A DNA stretch of 64,000 bases from Calliopum simillimum (lineage: Eukaryota; Arthropoda; Insecta; Diptera; Lauxaniidae), in the NCBI GenBank assembly GCA_951812925.1, contig OX638372.1, positions 46,374,245 to 46,438,244 of the forward strand. The letters run 5' to 3'. The notes below the pieces were generated by a model, which had not been told where the DNA came from, did not search any database, and saw only the letters and a list, made by a program, of their open reading frames with translations. Position numbers and translations under genes: made by a program. Every line of letters begins with the position of its first letter. Positions within the stretch are counted from its first letter, which is position 1. This document shows positions 12,509-25,039 of this stretch, one piece after another.

Positions 12509-13511
12509 TGGCTGTGACCATCTCAATTTTCTCGAAATTTGCAGTTTTTTTTCCAAGTTATGGGCATGGAACTTCAGAGTGTTCAAGTGGTGTTTTTGCG
12601 AAAAATCGATGCAATTTTTTTATTCTAAGTCCCGCCATTTTGTCAAAAATAAATTTTTTCAATTTTTGTTTTCGGATTCTTGTAGCATTTTAAACGTTAA
12701 TTTAATTTCCATTTTAAAATTTGGAAAATTTTTAAAATTTACAAAATGGCGGGCATTTTTCGAAAAATCTTAAAAGTTGATTATCTCAAAATAATATTTT
12801 TTTTATTTTTTTATTTTTTTTTTTACAGAAAGGTGAATAAAATACAAATATTTTGTAGAAGACTTGTTTTGCGCAAAACTGTTGTGAGAGCCACAGGAAT
12901 TTTTTTCCAAAGAGTCATGTGACAATTTTTTAACTTTGTTTTGTGCTTTCATTTACACCCACTAGGTGGCCAAAAAAAACAAATTTTAAAGTACCAGGAT
13001 ATATTGTAACTTTCATTACTAACAAAATACAAGCTATACCAAAAAAACCAATATTTCCTATATGAATCATAAAAATAAGTATTGGCGAAATGACGGCCAT
13101 GTTTTTAAAAATCTTCAAAATCAAATTTCCGAAAAAAAAATTTTTTTTTTTCTTAAAAAAAAAAAAATAAAAAAATTTTGCAAAATTAATTTTTAAGATG
13201 TTTCAAAACATGGCCAAATTTAAAAATAGAAAATTAAATTAACGTTTAAAATTCTACAAGAATCCGAAAACAAAAATAAAAAAAAAAATTATTTTTGACA
13301 AAATGGCAGGAAAAAAAATTGCATCGATTTTTCTCAAAAACACCACTTGGACACTCTGAAGTTCCATGCCCATAACTTGCAAAAAAATTTTTTTTCGCAA
13401 AACTAATAATGAGAGGTCTCCATGCTAAGCACTTAGAACATCTCTGTGAATTTTTTCTAAAAATTTGAGAACCCAACTGCAAATTTCGAGAAAAGTAAGA
13501 TAATCATAGCC
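12509..13511. mobile_element. Foldback element, about 1.0 kb
   Basis: Left blocks TGGCTGTGACCATCT, TTCTCGAAATTTGCAG, TATGGGCATGGAACTTCAGA and CAAGTGGTGTTTTTG are repeated inverted at 13,190-13,511. The open frames inside are arm sequence read from either strand. Confidence 0.7.
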
Positions 13512-15300
13512 ATATGAGAATATTATGGAAGAATATGGAGAATATTATGGAAGAATATGCAGAATATTATGGAAGTCGGAAAAGGAAAGGGAAGTTCTGA
13601 ATTTCTGAAATTTTACACAATTTTTCAATGTATGACACCTTATAGAGCAGATCACATCCCCTTTTATGCACCACAAACAGAAAGATATATAAGCTGAATA
13701 TACACGCTGTTTAGCGGTATAAAAAGAACCGCCCAATACAGTTGACCTTGAAAATGTAAGCAATAAAAAACAACAACAACAAAATACGTTATGAAAAACT
13801 GTAACAAATTATATTTTTCTATAGAAAAAAATAAAGTGTTCGTAATAAAAGTAAAAGTAAACAACAACAAAAAACTAACAAACAAAACAAAACAACAATA
13901 AAAAAATGTGATAGAAATTGACCGAAAACACAGATAAAAAAAAATAAATAAAGACCAATGAAAATGAAACTGATATCATTCTGAACGTCATCACAGCAAC
14001 AACATCAAAACGAACAAGCCTACAACATAATCAACAACACCATAAGCATAATCATGACGATTATCAACAACAAAATCATTAACAGCAGCAGCAGCAACAT
14101 AAAAAATTAAACCGGCAGCAAAAAGTCACAACAGTCAGCAACAGCCATTGTAGAAACTCAAACCAAAAAAAAAAGTTCCCTTTTTTTCTTGTTTTCGTCG
14201 TAAGAAATTCCCACACAACAACAACAACAGCGATCACACTTCAGATGGCGTCAAAGCCTAGCAACATATGTACCTACTACCATTCAACAACAAAAAGAAT
14301 ATACCATAATTAATTGGACAGTTGTTGACAGAGCATAATAACAACTTGACACCGAAATCTAATGATAAAAAATAATAAAATGAAAAAAAAAAGGTTGTTG
14401 TATAACAATATCAGTAGCTACTTTGAACCATCGGTATACAAGGTACTTGTTAAACAGTTTATACTATTTACTTCTGAAGAAAAGAAAAAAGTACTTATAG
14501 CTAATTATTTTTGAGATACAGAATATTGGCCGTATAGTAAGCAAATTATTATCTATGGGCTACTTCAAAAGATATAGCAGTCATATTATGAGGTAATGAA
14601 ACAAGAGAACTAATAAATTTTTTTTTTTTCTCCATAATTTGTATGCGAAAAAGAAAAATCTAATGGAATTCATCACGTCTTACCCAATCTAAAAAACAAA
14701 TTGAGAAGAAAACTTAATGTCAAAACATTTGGCATTAGATATTGACATTTTCATATTTAATACAAACGAATAAAACAAATTGGGAGTTAACACAATTCAA
14801 AATTCTGGAGAATTTTTTCTCACACGACCTTAAAGCCTCCATTGTAGTCTGAAAGAAAAATCCATAAGAATATTTATTTATGATACGTAAGTAATGTTCA
14901 GTGCAAGCTATTGCTTATTATCCGGATACCAGCAAAAATGAGGAGGTATTTCAAAACTTTTTATAAAATCTTAAGAAACTTTAATACACTTACTACCACT
15001 GATAATTACGAAAAATTAAAAAGTTCAAAAGTTCATTACCCTGGTCCAAATTTGTATGAAAAAAAATTAGAGTGCCTCGGACACCAAAGGTTAATAAAAA
15101 ACTGTTTCAGATTTGGTCCATTTCAAAAAATGTTAAGAAGCATTTCTAGGTTTTGAAAATAGTTTTGGGTCGATCACATATTCTCTGATATGCCTATTTA
15201 CACCAAAATTAAACTTTTAGTGTGGGGCACATACCCACCGAATTTTATTAATATAGCTGCTTAAGCTTTCAAGATTTAACATTTTAAAGTGTCTAATGCC
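13512..15300. other. No gene seen; CAA/CAG-rich low complexity
   Basis: 13,770-14,240 is rich in CAA, ACA and CAG triplets, as in fly introns and UTRs. A direct repeat GAATATTATGGAAGAATATG lies at 13,520-13,572. No exon found. Confidence 0.35.
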
Positions 15301-15309
15301 ATTTATGTG

Positions 15310-15760
15310 GGGCACTTTTTGGACACTTTTTGGACACTTTTAGTACTTTTTTTCAAATATGTTAAATAATATATTGAATAATTTTGGTACTTTTTGGACA
15401 ATTTTAGTACTTTTTTTTTGCAAACTGAAAAGCTCATTTATCATCCCTGGTATAATTCAAGCGAAATATAAACAAAACAAAAACATGAAGTTAGTGCTTT
15501 GCTTTTTGTCTTTCTCTTTGTGCTTTGTCCCCTTTTCAGCTTTGTGTGAACGTGTATTTTGTTGTTGTTAATAATGAAAAATTTTTATTTAATTTGACCT
15601 GGCTTTAAGTCAAAATATAAACATAATTTTAACTTTGTGCACATTTACACACAAATACATTTCTAATGATGTATAATTTGAAGTCGTACTCCATTTCCAA
15701 CATAGTAAAAAAAGATGGACAAGTTTTTGTCTTTCGTATTAATAACTATATGTAAGATAT
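15310..15760 (+). repeat. Dispersed repeat, copy 1 (second copy at 28,048)
   Basis: It shares TTTTGGTACTTTTTGGACA, ATTCAAGCGAAATATAAAC, CTTTTTGTCTTTCTCTTTG and TATTTTGTTGTTGTTAAT with 28,080-28,410. Terminal structure is unclear. Confidence 0.6.
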
Positions 15761-16539
15761 GATGGTGCCCACTTTGTGGCTAACGTATGCTATTCATGTA
15801 GCACACCTACCTTCCATATTTCATCAAGATATAACATGTTAAGTTTTTTATCGACTAATCGTCACATAATGGGAGTAATACTAAAAGTTCCAGCGATCCT
15901 TCTACATCAAGAGCAGTTACGGACTAGACCAACCAACTGACAGATAATTGAGCAGTAATGCTCTAGACAGCCTTCTATGTACTTGAAGGTAGTTCCAGGA
16001 GAAGCAACCCGTCCGGACGAGAGGCACTTTTTAGCTGGTTTTAATCCCCCACAAAGGCTTTAGATGCTTTTACTCCTCGTTTAAAAAAAAAACACCTATT
16101 TGATACTTTGACCGCTTCTGCACTTTTTCAAAATTATCAAATTTATGTGGTTTGGTATAATAGCACGCACGAACAAGGTTAGAATAGTACGAGGTGCAAA
16201 TAGTAAGAATAGTACGAAGTACATGTTACGAGTAGTACGAGTACGTATAAAATGTACGAACTTTACCAAAATCACGTGCCTATGGGAACCTCAAATTCAC
16301 GCACATACTCGCGGGTAATATGAATTCACGTGATCCAGCAGCTCTAATATATGTTCACTTTTTGTCCAGATATAGAAGAGACAACAATTCTAAAATATCG
16401 TACACTATGAAAAAGCTGAAATATGGGGAAAAAATAAATTTTTCTGATTTTTCGGTCACAAAACTACGAATATTTTGGAAAGATTTTACTATTGCAAAAT
16501 TTTCTTTAGAACTCCTTAGAAGTCTTTGAGAACTCAGAA

Positions 16540-17000
16540 CTCGTAAACGATAATTTTTTTTTTTTTTTTTTTGAGTGATGGATGAAGCCTTATTTATCTA
16601 TTAACATGAAAAGAACAAATATTTTGGAAAAGCGGTACAAGGATTTTTTATAGAACTCTTCGACCCCTATCCAGAACTCTAATCAAAACTTTTTTGGAAG
16701 AAATTTTTTTATAAAAAAAATGTTTCACTAAAAAAAATTTCATAAAAATTTATAAAGAACTTCAGAACTCTTTTTTGGTAGCTCAAAAATGATATCAAAA
16801 CTTATTACGTGAAAAAAGCAACGCTTAGCAAACTATGGCACACCTCCGATTTTTGGTCAAATTTCGCAGAATTATTTCAAATTTTGTGAAACAACTCTGG
16901 AACTATTCTCAACGAACTGAGAACTGTAAAAAATTTTAATTTCTCGAGAATTCCGGAGCCAACTTCTCACAAGTTAACATATGGGCTTCTAAAAAAAATT
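16540..17000 (-). repeat. Fragment related to the element at 62180-63402
   Basis: It contains CACACCTCCGATTTTTGGTC, AATTTCGCAGAATTATTTC, AACTCTGGAACTATTCTC and GGAGCCAACTTCTCAC, matching the right arm of that foldback. Just upstream, 16,180-16,262 is a cluster of GTACGA/AGTACG motifs without known meaning. Confidence 0.5.
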
Positions 17001-17164
17001 AACTTGGGCCATTTGGATGCCCGAATTCAAATTTGTTCATCTTTGATCAAAAACAAATACATATTAGAAAACTCATCCAAAATATTAACGTTATTCTGAA
17101 ATTGGAGAAAATTCAGAATTTTTAATGCATTTTGTCCCTAAAGTATAAAGCTTGAACATTTTTT

Positions 17165-17452
17165 ATAAGTTGAGGAGTTATTTTTCAAAAGGGCTTATAA
17201 CCAAAACGAGGCAAAAGTAGTATCATAATATTAATTGCCTGATACTTTGTTGTAAATAAATAAAATTGGGTTCTTTTTTCACGAAAACTTTACCTGATGG
17301 CTCGAAATTAATCATGTTTAGTTAAAAAAAATCAGATTTATCCACTAATTGATTATTATGCAAATAATGTGTATGACATTACTTTTGTCTCGTTTTGGTT
17401 ATAAGCCCTTTTGAAAAAACACTCCTCAGTTCATAGTCCAGTTAAATACATA
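17165..17452. mobile_element. Inverted-repeat element, about 0.29 kb
   Basis: CAAAAGGGCTTATAACCAAA plus ACGAGGCAAAAGTA on the left is mirrored by TACTTTTGTCTCGT plus TTTGGTTATAAGCCCTTTTG on the right. The core GACAAAAGTAATGTCAT is shared with the foldback at 1568-2483. Confidence 0.65.
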
Positions 17453-19299
17453 AGAATTTAACCTTCAATCAAAACTTAGAAAGACGTATCGGATTTTTGA
17501 CATTCTGAAGAATTTTATTAAATATGTTGATGTCTACATATATATTTCTCGCCCAGTACAGAAGTTTTAGAGGCAAAATGACAGTGCGCAAATTCAATGT
17601 CTCTTCATTTGCGAATGTCGTACTATCGTTTAAAGCTCTTTAGGCTTTTCGATAATCTTTCCTAAGAAAAGTAACAAAACTCAAGTTACTATGAGCTGAT
17701 ATGAAAATAAAAGAACCTATGTATAAGAACTAATCGATCTTATCGATATCACATTAATATCAGCTGTGTGGAAGAAATGAAAAGAATGGAAAATAAAACA
17801 AACAAAAAAAGAAAAAAAAAATCCCAGTCAACATTTTAAATTTTATAAATCATTGTTTTTGCAACTACTTAGTAAAGTGGCATAGTTTAAAAGTTGTTTT
17901 TCCTTTTCTTACAAAAGATTGTTCTTGTTGTATTTTTAAAATTTATTTTTAAACATGATATTATGTGAGCTCATAATTTTCTCAAGCTACGCTCACGCAG
18001 TCTGCATTGCTTTGTGCGCGCTGCTGCCTGTCTGTCTACATGTCTGTCGCACTGTCTGTTCCCATGCCAGGCTATACAGTTGGTGTCTCATACTCGAAAA
18101 CGTTCATTCGTCGTCTACAGTGTAGACTCTACACAGAACATGTGAAGTTTGTCGCACAGATGTTGCTGCTGGTGCTGCTTTTTGTCTTAATTTGGTTGCC
18201 ATTCTTGACCAGTTCGATATTTTGTATTTTTTCGACCAGTTTTTTTAAGCAACCATCATGTTACTTGTTATTTTTTTTTTTTTATTTTTTTATTTTATAT
18301 CAGTCTTCAAGTTTTGATTTTTTTTTCTTTTTACAGTTTGACTGATTTCAATTTTATTATATATTTTTTAATTGGCTATTATTACGAGTATTGTACTTTT
18401 AAGAGGCTACCCTATTTTATGTTTTACCATAAATTTTAAGTTCTTGCATTAAAGCTCTTTTTAATAGGATCCACTTTGAAGCTTAAACTTAGGACAATTC
18501 AAACGCATATTGAAAACTTCTAAGAGAGTTTTTTATGGTGTCTTAGCGCGAAATATGCCCCAAATAAGTAGAAGAAGTCATTTATTGAAACAAAGCTTAA
18601 TAAATATACAATTCCAGAAGACATTAAACTTTTATAGTTGATTTTATTGCATTATTATTAATAATGACATTATAAGTTTATAACTATGAAAAATTTGCAA
18701 CAGCAAAGAATATATTTTCCATAGAAAAAAAAAAAAAAAACAAGCAAAGCTTAAAATATTCAAATGTAGCGTCACGATTTTTTCTTCGGTTTTTTTTTTT
18801 TTTTTTTTGTCTAGAAATTTGCAAAACAATTAAGCAGACATATAGACAATTCGAAAAAGAACAAAAGCAAAATTATAAATACAAATAAAGTAGGGAAAAA
18901 GTGGAATAACAATTAATCATGTTATATAGATTGCTACTGAAATAATGCAAAAACAACAAATGGAACAAAAGCATGAAATATTCATGAAGCAAATTATACA
19001 ATTTATTTTCTATAGAAACCATAAAGTTTTTAAATAACTAATAAGATATGTATGTAGTAATATGTATGTAATATCTAATATTTTTTTCTTTTTAAATCAG
19101 TTTTAATAATCAGGCAACAAATCATTACCTAACGAATATATTAAACAATTAAAGTTTAAATTATATTCTTTTCTTAAACGAGCTAAAATTATATATATCG
19201 ATACGTTTAACGTAAGAAGTTGTTAACTCGAAAATCATAGCTTTTCAGTACAGCCGTTAAAACAAGAAAACCATAAAAACTAATCAAATATATAAAAAT
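17453..19299. other. No gene seen
   Basis: The relatively GC-rich patch 17,985-18,190 (GCGCGCTGCTGCCTGTC) is open in one frame for 112 codons but ends in a Phe-rich run from poly-T and shows no domain. It might be a UTR or regulatory segment. The rest is AT-rich. Confidence 0.3.
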
Positions 19300-19740
19300 T
19301 AAAGTTTGTTCATGTGTTCGTTTGTTATGGACTCGAAAACCACTAGACCGATTTTAAAGTATATTATTATCGATCAGGAGAAGATTATAGGTGGTGCCCC
19401 GCCCCTAAAAAACACAATTCGACAGATCTCAGAAACTGTTTGACGTATAGCAATGACATTTGGCACATATATAAAGAGCACTAAGCCAAATAACACACAT
19501 TTGAAAAATGGGCAGTGCCACGCCCCTAAAAAACAAAATTTGACAGAACTTAGAAACTCTTTGACGCATAGCAATGACATTTGGCACATATATAAAGAGC
19601 ACTAAGCCAAATAACATCCATTAGAAAAATGGGCAGTGCCACTCCCCTGAAAACAAAATTTGACAGATCTCAGAAACTGTTTGACGTATAGCAATGACAT
19701 TTATAAAACAAAATTTGACAAAACTCAGAAACTGTTTGAC
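19300..19740 (+). repeat. Tandem repeat, about three units of roughly 120 bp
   Basis: Units contain GGGCAGTGCCACGCCCCT, AAAACAAAATTTGACAGA, CAGAAACTGTTTGACGTATA and GCAATGACATTTGGCACATA. They are related to the array at 4890-5300. The frames across them are repeat artefacts. Confidence 0.65.
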
Positions 19741-20232
19741 GAAAAATAGTCAAAGCAAATAAGCATTTGAAATTGCAATAATTGGGGGAAAGCTAAATAT
19801 TGGTACAGGTCTTATATTCACCATTCTAAATAAAATATCAAAAGTCTCCATTGATCCCATGTGAACTAAAAAAGATATTCAATGTCAAAGGTTACTTTTA
19901 GAGAAAAATGTTGGTGGACAATATTGTAGCTCATTAAAGCAATTTTTATCAAACTAAAGGGACTGATGCATATTACTATAGGCCAAAAAATTCTCAAGTG
20001 AGCCAATTAAGAATTTAAACGTAAGAAAAATAAAAATAGGCTTTCAAGAAAAATAGTTCTGTGTAGCAACTAACAAAGATTTTGAAGAAATATTTTTTTT
20101 TCTAAAATGTATATGTAACATAGACCAGGGAATTAAATATTATTACTTTTGGACAAATATTTTTCATTTATTATTGAAAATCGCTATTTCAAATAAATAC
20201 ACATTTAAGTAATTTCTCCGCCTCTGAGAAAA

Positions 20233-20352
20233 CTATAAAAAATATATGGGTATCCTCAGGAGGCGATGCTGATCAAGAATACTTTTCTATATCTGCCACG
20301 CATCCTTCTCTGCGTTACAAATGGAAGGACAAAGTGAATGCACCCTGTGTGT
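20233..20352 (+). mobile_element. DINE-1-like 3' end fragment
   Basis: Only the terminal part survives: GGCGATGCTGATCAAGAATA, the CTTCTCTGCGTTACAAATGG block and GTGTAGGGTT. Confidence 0.55.
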
Positions 20353-20606
20353 AGGGTTTACAAATGTAATTGATTCTTACGATTTTTTGGCTTTTGTGAT
20401 GAAACTTTGACTTTTTAGTGTTAAGCGACATGTGGTTTATAGCAAATATTTCTGTGGTACATACTGATCCAATATTCCCCTGTTTCAGGGGTAATTTTTG
20501 TACCTTTTTAAGAAAAAGGTATTGATCCATATGTGGGGTATGTAGAGGGTTAAAGTTTTCTACAAAAATATTCCTCATAATACTTATACTGTATAATAAT
20601 CACAAT

Positions 20607-20870
20607 CAGGCATGTTTTGAAATCCGATTCACTTCGGAAATAGAATGAAAGCAATTTTCATGAGCTCCGCATTTCAATAATTAACATCAAATCGGATTTT
20701 TGTTTCGGTAAGTCGAAAAGGAACCATTAGCTAAGCAATTTTATTTGTTGAAACACAAATCTGATTCCATTTTTTTTTTTTTTTTTTTGTTTTGTCGCAA
20801 TGCAATGCAGAGCTCTTGAAGATTGCTTTGATTCCGATTCTGAAGTGAATCGGATTTCAGAACATGTCTG
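20607..20870. mobile_element. MITE-like inverted repeat, 264 bp
   Basis: CATGTTTTGAAATCCGATTC at the left pairs with GAATCGGATTTCAGAACATG at the right. The arms continue through CTTCGGAAATAGAATGAAAG and ATGAGCTCCGCATT. Confidence 0.7.
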
Positions 20871-23365
20871 AACATATTCACTTGATTTTTTTTGTTTTTT
20901 TTTTTCCTTTTCTTAAAAGTGGGCAGTACCACACCCTTAAATGGACAATACGCTCTCACAGCTATTCTGGTGAATTGATTTTATGAAATTCCTTATGGAG
21001 AAAAAGTTAACTCTAAGGAACATTAATATAATCATAATGTTTTTGAGTGAGTGGCTAAGCTGATGCATCGATTTTTATGAAATTTGGAATTAAATTAATA
21101 AGTCTCTTTAAAACTTTATTCAAATTATCGAGTCAAACTCAGGTAATCCTTAAAGTGAAAAATTTGTACCGTATACCTTTTTCACAAGTTTTTCACAAAT
21201 TTTGGCATTAAAGCTTTTGCAAACATGACTTTTTTAAGTTCTAAAATCATGTCTGCATAATATACTCTTCAGAATCAGCCAAGGCAATGTCTGCTTTATT
21301 GCTATGTCAACAAATTTAGCGTAAACGTTTAAATTTATTGATGAAAATATAAATTTTTAACAAAATGAGAAAATTATGATAAGCGCTTGCTTTTTATGCC
21401 CATGTTAAAGAGCCCTAATTTTAAACTTGATGGCGTTACGCCATAAAAGTAAAAAAAAAATGATGCAGTATAAACGAAATTTAATTCCGTGAGTATTATA
21501 AATCTGCGTTATTACCATAATCCAAGTCAAAGCAATAGAAAATCCACTGTAAAAAATAAATAGAAAAACAATAAAAAACAAAAATAAAATTCACGTCACA
21601 AATGGAATCCTAAAAATGCATTCAATGTGGGGAAAATAAAAACAGCAACCAGAAAGATAACACCCATGCGCACCCACTTACTCACTGGTTGAGTCATTTA
21701 CACTCACACTCATTTGAAAACAAACTTACTCACTCACATACCTACTCACTCATTCACTCTCTCACTTATTCCGTCAATCAGCAGTCACTCAGAACAAGCG
21801 ACCACAAAAACAACAACAAAAAATTCGCTACGGTAGCCACTCGAGCATGAATCAACGCTTAAAATATCGTTAGTGCGAGTCAAAACAAATATATATTTGA
21901 AACAAAAAGAATTAATAAAAATAAAACAAAAAATAAAATAAAATACAAAATAAATAGAAAATGATATTTTGAGTAACGAATGGATTAAAAAAAAAAAAAA
22001 CAACAACAACAACGATAAGAACAAAAACAACAATTTTTACCAGCTACAGATGAAGAGATACAGATAAAAACGTATCTATTTCAAGTTGAAACCACTTTTG
22101 GACATAAAATTACGTCACCTTGAATGCGGCTAATGGGGGGGGGGGGTTGGGGGGCTGGTCAATCAAGTGAAGTGAAGTGAGAAGTATCGTATACTCGTAG
22201 TTGAGAGTATTTGGCGTTTAGAAGTGGGGCAGAAAATATGCGGGGCGCGTTCGCATGATAAGCGTAGAATTGTGAATGGCAGAGCAAAAGGTGGTGACTA
22301 AAAATCCAAAAAAAAATAAAAAATTGTATTGGGGAAATACAAAATAAAAACAAAAACTTGTATCAGCTGTTTGTCAGTATAACATTTCTAAATATGCAAA
22401 CATATGATACAAACGTCAGCAAGTTATATATAGACCTAAAACATAATTTAAGCAGATGCTTTTCAAAAGAATTTCCGCTATTCTATATAAGTCATTTATA
22501 TTTCTTGATTAAAAACACACTATAATGCAAATTATTGAGGACAAAAAATACTGTTTAAGAGAAATGGGTCTAAGGCTAACTTTCTTTTAATTTTTGATAA
22601 TATTCACTTTCCGTTGTTGTGCATTATTAAGCTCCAAGTTAAAAATTAAACTAGTTACGGTGTTATGTTTGAAATTTTTTGAAAACCGAAAATTGTTTTA
22701 GAGTTATGAGTCCGTTGGGCATAGTTCTTTCACAAAATTCGAAATAGTTCTGCAAAATTGGACCTAAAATCGGAGGTGAACCGTTTTTTGCGGTGCCTCT
22801 TTTTTCACGTAGAGGAATTCCGATAACATTTTTGAGCTCACAACAAAGAGTTCCTCATATTTTTTTTTTTAATTTCTTGCAAGAAGAATTCTGATTAAAG
22901 TTCTGGATAGTGCTGGAAGAGTTTTACAAAAAATATTTGTACCACTTTTCCAAAAAGGATATATGTTATTTTCATGTTAATCGCTGAATAATGTTTCATC
23001 GCTCACTCAGGAAAAAAATATATCCGAGAGGAGTTCTGATTAGAGTTCTGGGTAGCATTCAAGAGTTCGAAAGAAAATTGATTTAATTTTTTTTTTTTTT
23101 ATATATTAGTCCTTTTCATTTTAATCCGAAAATAAAAATTTGATCCGAGAGGGGTTCTATAGCGCGAGTTTTGTATAGCGCTCGAAGGGTTCTAAAGAAG
23201 ATCTGACCTAGAACTCTGCTTAGAACTCCTCTGTGATAGTAATTTAATTTTCTGGTACTTAGAAAAAAAAGGAATTTTTCTTATTTTTTGCAATCGTATC
23301 TTAATAAATCATTTTAATGTATGAAAAATGCGAATATTTTGGAAAATTGTTTATGAGATCTTCTT
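20871..23365. other. No gene seen; microsatellite, G run and repeat fragment
   Basis: 21,670-21,790 is ACTC/CTCA-rich. 22135-22154 is a 12-G run, TT and 6 G. 22,670-23,240 carries blocks of the 62180-63402 foldback (GAGTCCGTTGGGCATAGTTC, AATCGGAGGTG, GAGGAGTTCTGATTAGAGTT). Confidence 0.4.
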
Positions 23366-23472
23366 TGAACGCTGATCAAGAATATATAGAAGAGAAAAAA
23401 AGAAATCGACATAATTTAAGTTAGGATTTAAAGAAAAAGATAAGAACTTTCAATTACTTTAACAGTTATATC

Positions 23473-23670
23473 AGTTGTCTTTCCGTTTGTAACGCAGAAA
23501 AGGAAACGTGGTAGATATGGTTAGGTTAAACAGAGTCACCTACTGAGTCGATATAGCCATGTCTGTCTGTCTGCCCATATGTTCATCTGGCTCGCTGTAT
23601 GTGGAAATATTTTTCACGGGAAAACTATGCAGGATGATTCGATGAAATTTAGTACAAATACGACGACTCA
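23473..23670 (-). mobile_element. DINE-1-like fragment abutting pogo-like copy 2
   Basis: The minus strand carries the CTGCGTTACAAACGG block, the CGACTCAGTAGG block and the GTCTGTCTG microsatellite. It stops exactly where the pogo-like copy begins, so one truncated the other. Confidence 0.5.
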
Positions 23671-24606
23671 AAACTTGGAAAAGAACAATACCACCGCAAA
23701 AGTAAGTATATATATCCATTAGGGGGTGAACCATTAACAAGTTCGCAAAGAGAAAGTTCGATTCCCTAACCTGTTCGCATGTAGTATTGAGCGATCGAAA
23801 AACATGCTTCTAGTCAGGGTTGGGCCACTCGTGTAGTCAGGGTTGGGCCACATCAATTTTTATTTCGAATCAGTAAAATAACATTTCTCAATTGGTTTTT
23901 CGGAACACACAACATTAGTCCATCCTTTCTACGATTTTGTCATTGGTCGGGCCTCTGCAAGCGGTCGTGCCAACAGTGAAATCTAATCGGAGGCGCCGCC
24001 CAATGAAAAGCACGGTCTTAACCTCTCCAGAGAACCGCAAATAGTTACGTAAAAAGCAACAGTTGCGCGATGCTTCGAAAACGCTTAAAAAACGTCCGAA
24101 ATCCGACGCGATGAAATCGAACGCAAAAACAAAACCTGCTAAACGAGGCCGCCTACCGAAAAAAGCACACAAAAATTCCTCTTCCGACAAAGATGTAGAT
24201 CAAGACTTCTGCATTATATGCTTGAAACCGATGCCCGCGAAACTGAATCGCAACAATTCAATTACATGCATTGAATGCAAGCAGAACGTGCACTTGATAT
24301 GCGTCAATCTCACAAAAAGTGACTATGTATGCCCAAATTGCGATTCAGATTAATGTTATTATGGAGATTTCTCATCGAAATTTTGTAAAATCGAATGAAA
24401 AACAATAAAAAGTTTCATACATGTTCATTACACACTATTTTAGTACATATATCATCGATATTTGGTGGTGGCCCAACCCTGACGCGTTGTCCTAAACAGA
24501 TAAAGGTCCAAACTTTTAAATAAGACAAATAATTTGGTAATATTCAAATATATTAAAAAGATACAGAGGAAAGTTAAAAAGTGGCCCAACCCTGACGACA
24601 TTCCCC
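23671..24606 (+). mobile_element. pogo/Tigger-like DNA transposon, copy 2, 5'-truncated
   Basis: This copy aligns in opposite orientation with the element at 3039-4251 from the block AAACTTGGAAAAGAACAAT onward. The right end is intact (CCTGACGACATTCCCC, then TA at 24607). The left end with its terminal repeat is missing: the sequence runs straight into a DINE-1-like fragment at 23,670. The subterminal motif GTCAGGGTTGGGCCA recurs at about 23,815 and 23,835 and, inverted, at about 24,470 and 24,583. Confidence 0.75.
23930..24353 (+). pseudogene. Transposase C-terminus with PHD-type zinc finger, one in-frame stop
   Basis: The frame reads through ILSLVGPLQAVVPTVKSN, RRRRPMKSTVLTSPENRK, is broken by TAG at 24042-24044, and then continues to a natural TAA after CPNCDSD. 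The last 50 residues form a C4HC3 PHD-like finger: CIIC, CIEC, H-L-I-C and CPNC carry the eight zinc ligands. This arrangement is typical of insect pogo/Tigger transposases, where the finger sits at the extreme C-terminus after a basic linker (here KRPKSD, KPAKRGRLPKK). The DDE/D core is absent, so this cannot be an active transposase. Confidence 0.7.
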
Positions 24607-25039
24607 TATTTAAAATGTTTTATTTTTTTTTTACATGGAGAAAATATCGTAACTAAAAAAGAGCTTTCATCGAAGGGGGGATCGTATAAAATTTTTTGGA
24701 TAGTGGGAAAAATTATCACAAAAGCCTCTTGAATCTCAGTTTTTATCGTGATTTTTTTAATAATCCTATCCTTCAAGCTCAGTGTGAGCCTTGAATCATC
24801 TCTAATGTCGATTGCACCTAAAATGCAACCCATATTCATAGCTACTGAGATCCAGCGACGAGATGAAGGGTGCTCACTCTCTCAAAACTACCCAAAAGAA
24901 GTTAACCGTCAAGCCTTTAAGATAAATTTCCGGAAAGTAAAGAAACATGGTAGAAAAGTCGTTTAAGAAGCATATCTGTTGGAATGGATCGGGAACGGCA
25001 TAGAGGTAAATCAAAGTCGTTGCAAAAGATTGTAATCGA

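Noticed and set aside
18007..18345. 112-codon frame with hydrophobic segments
   Set aside because: It starts at a non-ATG codon and ends in poly-Phe from T tracts; no family resemblance. I kept the GC-richer patch only as a note.
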